The notes under the pieces were generated by a model. That model made no database searches, was not told the origin of the DNA, and was given only the letters and a program-made list of their open reading frames with translations. A stretch of 49,383 bases of DNA from JBDRCC01 sp043822065 [NCBI: archaeon] (GTDB lineage: Archaea > Undinarchaeota > CAZHTU01), in assembly GCA_043822065.1 (NCBI GenBank), contig JBDRCC010000002.1, positions 1-49,383 on the forward strand, in the 5' to 3' direction. Within the stretch, counting starts at the first letter, position 1; each line of letters begins with the position of its first letter. Positions 40,180-46,900 of the stretch are shown here, in pieces. The translations under genes and the position numbers were made by a program.

Positions 40180-40911
40180 TTATCTCTTCTTGGACTGGAG
40201 CCTTGCGATTTCGCCGTGGACCTTGGCTTTCCGCGCCTCGTGGCTGGTCCGCATGTGCCTGTATTCCTCGTCGCCTATTGTCTTGTGCTTGTAGTACTTC
40301 TCGTCGATTGCTGAGATTAGATTGTCAAGCTCCTTGGATTCCTCAGAGAGTGATTTAAGCCGGAAATTAACGTATTTTCCATGAAGCGGCTTGTAGCTTA
40401 TTATGGCAATGAGCGCCAGAACTGCAAAGAACGCAGTAACCTGCTTCCAGTTTGTCCTCAAAAAGGCAGATAGCCTTGCCCGCACCGGCTGGTGCTGGAT
40501 GGAAACTGCCTCCTGGGCGAGCCGCATCGCCTCGGTGTAATCCGCGCTTGAGAATGCGCGGTCGGCCAGTGCAAGGACAGTATTGGAGTCGGTAACATCA
40601 AGCCCTTTTTTGGAGTCCTCATAAACCTTGTTTTTTGCCTCGTTTATCACGTCAAAAGCCTCGAACGCAGCCTTTTTTGTCGAGCTGACCTGGTTGCAAA
40701 GCTGGACGACCTGGCCGTAGTAGCCGCGGTCATTTGCAGTAAGCGCCTGGAAGTAGGTGTCGTTGACGATTTTTACATTGAAGCCGGCTTTTGACATCAC
40801 GCTTATGTCCTGCCCGGCGGCAGCTATCGCGGCCTGGGCGTCTTCCGCAGTCTGCGCCATGGCAATGGCTGACAGAAGGAGAACCGCTGCAAATGCGTAT
40901 TTTACCCTCAT
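40180..40911 (-). CDS. Small membrane protein paralogous to the giant protein's membrane-proximal part
   Basis: 243 residues. A signal peptide (about 1-19, ending AIAMAQ) precedes a helical outer part (about 22-150), a membrane span (VTAFFAVLALIAIISY, about 167-182) and a basic cytoplasmic coiled coil. The whole aligns by eye with the C-terminal part of the upstream giant protein: DISVMSKAGF versus DILVMQSAGF, then DVINEAK versus SMINEAK, DYTEAMRLAQEA versus DYATAEKLAMET, a span, and EKYYKHKTIGDEEY versus KEYYVEKSLGSREY. It starts with ATGA overlap and should be co-translated. A paired, perhaps hetero-oligomeric role is inferred. Confidence 0.8.
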   Translation of the reverse strand: MRVKYAFAAVLLLSAIAMAQTAEDAQAAIAAAGQDISVMSKAGFNVKIVNDTYFQALTANDRGYYGQVVQLCNQVSSTKKAAFEAFDVINEAKNKVYEDSKKGLDVTDSNTVLALADRAFSSADYTEAMRLAQEAVSIQHQPVRARLSAFLRTNWKQVTAFFAVLALIAIISYKPLHGKYVNFRLKSLSEESKELDNLISAIDEKYYKHKTIGDEEYRHMRTSHEARKAKVHGEIARLQSKKR

Positions 40912-43900
40912 TTCTCGTCCTCGCCTTTGGCGGTGCGCTTTAGGCGGTCGTGCGAATGCCTGTGGCGGGCTATTGCGTCGGAAAGCTCGCCAAGGTGCAC
41001 CTTGGGAAGGTGAATGTGCGTGTCTTTTTTAATGATTTTGGCTGGCGCCGGGCGCTGAACGGGTATCCGCTCGGGCGGAAGGCTCCGGTGGAGGTGATGC
41101 AGCTCCATCCTCCTAACCTTCGGCTCCTTATAAAGCGCAGGGGCTGGCGGCTTGGGCGCCGGAGCCTGCTGGGCTGCGGCATGGCGCCTTGCGAGCTCAA
41201 GCTCTATCTCCCGCTTTGGAGGTGCGGGAGCTGGCGCGGGTGCCTTCGCCGGCAGCAGCCGCTTCTTCAGCGGAATGTACTCCATCTCCGGCTTCTGCGG
41301 CTTTTTCTTCTTCTCCGTGAGGGCTTTCATCGCCCGCTCTGCAGCCTCAATCTCCTTTCTGAGCTTTTCAGCCTCTGCCTCCTTTTTCGCGATTTCGCGG
41401 CGGTTTGCCTCTATGTCCTTCTTGATTTTTCTCTCTGCCTCCTTTTTCTCCTTCAGGGACGCTATCTCCTTCCTTATCCTGTCAATCTCTTTCCTGCCCT
41501 CGGCAACCTTCTTCTGGAGCTTCGAGCGCATTGCCGCCTCTTCCTGCTTGACCGCGCTGGTCTGCTCCTCGTATTTTGTCCTCAGCTCCACGTACTCCCT
41601 GCTGCCGAGGCTCTTCTCCACATAGTACTCCTTGTCGGTCTTGTCTATCAGCTTCTCAAGCTCCTTCTCCTCGCGCTCGAGCGACTTGACGCGGCGGGTT
41701 ATTATCGCAATTGATGTGTGCTTGTATCCGCCGACCACCAGCATCAGGGTGAGCAGGAACACCAGCGAGAACATCCTGCAGTTCGCAAGCACTGTGTCGA
41801 TTATCGTCCTTGACGGCGCCGCAACCATCGCAGAAACCCGGAACTGCATCAGGAGGGTCTCCATGGCAAGCTTCTCTGCGGTGGCATAATCCTCATTCTG
41901 GAAGGCGGCTATCGCCTGGTCCAGCACCTTCTTTGCGAGGGATACGTCGGCGCCGCCAGCCTCGGACTCGGTCAGCCGCGCCTTCGCCTCGTTTATCATG
42001 CTGTTCACCTCAATCGCCTTCTCGCGCCTCTGCTGTATCTCGCCGGCCAGTTCGGCAGCCTTGCCATAGTCGCCTTCTGCAAGCGCGTCAAGCGCCTGCT
42101 GGTAGAGGTCCTCCGCAAGCATGGTTCCGAAGCCTGCGCTCTGCATGACGAGTATGTCCTCGTTTGCAGACTTGATTTCCTCTTCGGCAACGTCTTTTCC
42201 AACCTTAAAGACAACTAGCTGGGTCCTGAAAGTCTGCGATGATTTTTCAGAGGAGACTTTCATCTTTAGCGGGTAGCTGCCTTCGTCAAAGTAGTACGGT
42301 ACTGAGATCTCAATTGTGAAGTAGGCGCTCGCCCCAGACTTGAGTGAGCGGGGCGCAGTTATTGTGCGCACATACTGGGCAACAGAGCCTTCAAAGGACA
42401 CTGAAACTGAGCTGTAGTCTGACGCGCCCGTGTTCCGGACAAGCACGCGCATGGTCTTTTTTACCCCGCGCGTGGCGTCAATTTGGTCTGGCAGATCAGA
42501 AGAGAATGGCCCAGCAGAAACCGCGACCACACCTCCGCCGCCTGCGCCAGGAGAGACGCCGCCACCTGTGTCTATTATAGTCTCCCCGCCGCCAGTGCTT
42601 GGCCTGAATTCAACAGACGAAACCAAGAGCGCACCCCTTCCGACGGAGTTGTTCGCGTATGCAGTGAAATTCCTTGTGCCGAGCGAGGCGCTGCTGCTGA
42701 CATCAACGAGTATCGAGTGGTCGTAGTACTGGTTCGGAAGCAGGCTTCCATATGTCCGGTTTAGGCTGTAGCCGGACACAAGTGACATCCCGCTTGGGAG
42801 GGCCAGGTTTGAGTATGTGGACGCCGATGTCTCGTTGCCGATGTTCCGTATCCTCGCAGTGTAATTGACGTTTGTATCCCCTTGGGTGACTGAGGAGTCA
42901 AAGACTGGGAGGATTATGTCAAGGAACGGACCGCCTGCAAATACCTCAACCGTTGCGTTGGTCTCAAGTATCTGCGGGGTGGCTTCGGCGTCGCTGCTTG
43001 TTATGTTTATCAGTATGGTGTGTGTGCTGGTCACTGTCGGGGCAGTAAGATTGAGCATTAAGTCTTCACCCTCTCCGGCTGCAAGGCTTACGGAGGCAGG
43101 TATCGTTATGCTTGCGAACGCAGGGAACTCGGAATAGGCTATCGTAAAAGTGGCTGCAAAATCGCCAGTGTTGTTTATCGTCAGGTTGCCGAAGTTTATT
43201 GCCTGCGAATAGACCGCGCCGGCAGTGTACATGTTTGCCGGGCTCCGCTCCCAGGTGTGCTCGTACGCAACGTCGAGTGTGGCATTCGCCGTGAAGTTCT
43301 GGTTGCCGCTCGTGTCGTTTGCAAACAGGTAGAACGACCAGTTCCCGGCATAGGACGGCGTGAAGTTAGCATAGTACCTGTTTCCGGAAACGCGAGCGAA
43401 CGAAGCCTCGGACCAAGAGGTCGTGTTCAATTCCCTGTACCTGAGCAGGGTATAGTTAAGCCCGCCGTAGTCGTACATATCAACCAGCACTCCGACGGTG
43501 ACATTCGGGTCAAGCCCTGCCGTCGTGTTCGGCGAGTAGGTCAGGTTCTGGACGACGGGCTGGCTGGTGTCCCGGACTGTGAAATTGTATATGGGTGTGG
43601 TATTCCCATTGCCAAGGGTGTCATTCTTGAAGAATGTAAAGTTGTACCCTCCGAGCACAGACGGGTAGAATGTGTAATTGTACCTGCCCGCGCCTGCCGT
43701 CACCATCGAGCTGTTTGTGCCGTTGACGTAGACAAGGACAGTATCCACAGATGAAACCCCGTCCACCACCGTGGCCCAGATTGTCTGGAGGCTGCCTGCC
43801 TCAAGCGGGTCTGTCGAGGAGACCAAGGAGTGCCGCGGCGGCTCAGTGTCGACGAAGAAGGTGACCGAACTTGAGCCGACGAAGCCTGCGCTGTCGTTTG

Positions 43901-46900
43901 CGTAGACGAGGAGGGTCGTTCTGCCGTCAGGCACTGTGAGGTATTCCTGGTATTGGTACTTGTCATAAACGGCAAACAGCAGGTCGTGCGAGCTGTCGCC
44001 GTATATCTGGCCGCCGGAATAGGTGTCCGAAGACGCCTCCCAAGAGAAGTAGTTGCCAGAATAACCTGGCGTCAGGTACAGCCAGTAGCGGGTGTTGTTC
44101 CCAAGGCTTGCCGTCTGGTTAGGCACGAGCGACAGCCAAGAGAAGCTAGCGGACAGCAGGCTCTGGTTTATTGGAATGCTTGCAAGGACGGTCCCGGACG
44201 GCGCCCCGCTTGAGTCGGTCCGTATCTGCAGGCTTGCGTTCGTGAGCGACCCTCCAGAGAGCTTTAAGCGCACCGTGATGTTGGACACGTTCATTGCGTG
44301 GTCCGTGGTGAAGGACTGCGCCAAGGCAGAGCCCGCATTGTCCAGCTCGGTTGTTCCGGCAGGGGTGTTGTAGACTTTATAGAGGGTGCCTGCAAGCGAG
44401 CTGTTTCCCGTGTAGTTCAGGTCGTAGTAGAGCCATGCCAGGCCGAAGTCCTCGTACATGGTATAATTAAGGGAAATGTTTTGGCTTGTGTAGTACGTGC
44501 CGTTTTGCAGTGAAGTGATTGTAATGTTTGGCACCTGCGAATCAACGCTGAATGAGACCAGCGATGAGCCGCCCATGTTGCCGACAGTGTCGTTTGCGTA
44601 GAGGACTATTGTCCTGGAGCCGTCAGGCACGGTGATTGAGGTGTTCTGGCAGCCGGAAATTGTGATGTTTGCCGCGCCGTTCAGGCTGTACCCGCACCAG
44701 ACTGCGGCTTCTGAAACCGTAAAGTTGAGCGGGATTGCCTGGGAGGAATAAAGCCTTGCCTGCGGCGAGTGGACAGATATCTGCGGCGCAGTAAGGTCAA
44801 CTCTGAAGGTCGTGTTCGCGCTGGCACCCATGTGCCCTCCTGTGTCGTTCACATAAACCACCACCCAATTGGTGCCTTCTGCGACTCCAACGCCCGGGCC
44901 CAATGTTGAGTTCTGGCAGCCGCTTAGGGTGTGGTTGGTAAAATTATTGAGGTTGTACCAGCATTTGTCGAGGTTTGCGTCCACTGCGGTGAAGTTGAGC
45001 CCAACGGAGAGGGACGAATAATTGCCCCCTGCGGCTGGTGACTGCACCGTGACGTTTGGATTCGTAAGGTCCACCTTAAATGTCCTGGTGAGGGACTCAG
45101 AGGATATATCCAGGGTGTTGTTGCAGTAGAACTTGATAGTGTGCGAATTTGGGGTTTCCGCAAGAGCGGAGAGGGTTGAGTAGTAGTTAGTAAAAGTGGC
45201 GCGGGTCATGTTTATGTGGGTGCCATTGCTGTCGTAGATGTAGGTGCAGCTCGAGGTGTTCTGGTCTGTTGAAACGTTTGCGGTTATGGTGTCAGTGATA
45301 TAGGTAATGCTCTCTGGCGTCAGGACCGTAATCGTAGACCCCTTGGTGTTGACGACGAAGTTCTGGACCTCAGAAGAATTCATATTCCCAAGTGTGTCAT
45401 TGCAATGGAATGTGACGTTGTGGTTCTCGTTTTCAAGGCCGGAGATGTTATAGTGCCAGTAGAGCCCGGCGCTGCTCATGGAGATGTTTGTCCCATTCGT
45501 ATCCATTTCATACCCGCACCAGTCTGCTTCCGTGTCCACTGAGATGTTAGCCCAGACAGACCTCACGGGGTAGGTCTGGTCCACAGGGGAGAGTATTGTA
45601 ATGGCAGGCGGGGTGGTGTCAACTGTAAAGTTTATCGCGCCGCTGGTTGCGTTCCCCTGGGTGTCCTGGCATACCACGAGCGCCTGGTAGGTGTTGTCAG
45701 CCAGCCCGGACAGCACGACAGCCTGGTTTGAGTTGTTGGTTACTGTGCCGTTGAACGTGACTGTGCCGCTGACGTTGTACCAGCAGAGGAGCTGGGGCGC
45801 CAAATTGTCATAGACGGTGTAGTTCAGGTAGACGGTTGACGAGGATATGTTTGAGTGGTTTGCCGGGGCAGTTATGTTCACGACCGGGCGGGTGTTGTCT
45901 ATGGTCATGTTCCGGACGGATGAGTTGGACAGTCCAAAGAGGTCTGACGCAGAAATGTTGAGGGCGACAAGCCCGTCCTGCAGAGAGGTCGTGTCCCAAT
46001 TGAAGGTGCATCCGTATCCGCTGGCTATTGCCGAACAGTGCGCCGCCCAGTCAAAGCCGCTGAGCAGGGAAGTCATGTTCGTCAGGTTAAGGGTCGACTG
46101 CACAACACCGCTGCCGGCATCCGTGAAGTTGAAGTACAGCTGGGTGGTGCCGCTGACGTTCTTGTACTGGAGCCCGCTTACCCAGGAGGGGGCGGGAGGT
46201 ATGGTGTCAACCGTGAAGGAAACATTCGAGGAGTTCGCCCTGCTGCCAAGGGTGTCGTTCGCGAAGACCATGGCCCAGTTTGAGCCTTCGCTGGCAGTCA
46301 TTGTTATGTTCTGGCAGGCGGAGAGATTCCGTTCGGTAGCGTTGTTGAGCTGGTACCAGCAGTGCGACAGACCGACGCCGCTGTCGACAACGGTGTAGTT
46401 CAGACTCACGGACGTGCTTGTGAAATTTTGGTTGGCGCCAGGGCGCTGTATGCTTACTGCCGGCGGAGTAGTGTCTATGGTGAACGAGACGTTTACAGAA
46501 GTGTTGACGAAGCCGACTGTGTCATTTGCGTAGAGGGTGAGCCAGTTTCTGCCTTCAATTGTGCCGTTTGAGGGAGTAAGCGTGAAGTTCCCGCAGCCGG
46601 CGAGGGTGTAGTTAGTAAAGCTGTTCAGGTTGTACCAGCAGCTGCCGAGATTTGTGTCGGTTACTGTATAATTGACGGATATCGTGTTTGACGAGTGGTT
46701 GGAATTGTGGGCTGGCGACTCTATAGTGAGGACTGGAGTGAGGGTGTCGACAGTGAATGAGATGTTCTGCGAGCGGTTGAGGTTTCCTGCAGTGTCGTTC
46801 GCGAAGACCATGGCCCAGTTTGAGCCTTCGTCTGCGGTCATTGTTATGTTCTGGCAGGCGGAGAGGTTCCGCTCGGTAGCGTTGTTCAGCTGGTACCAGC

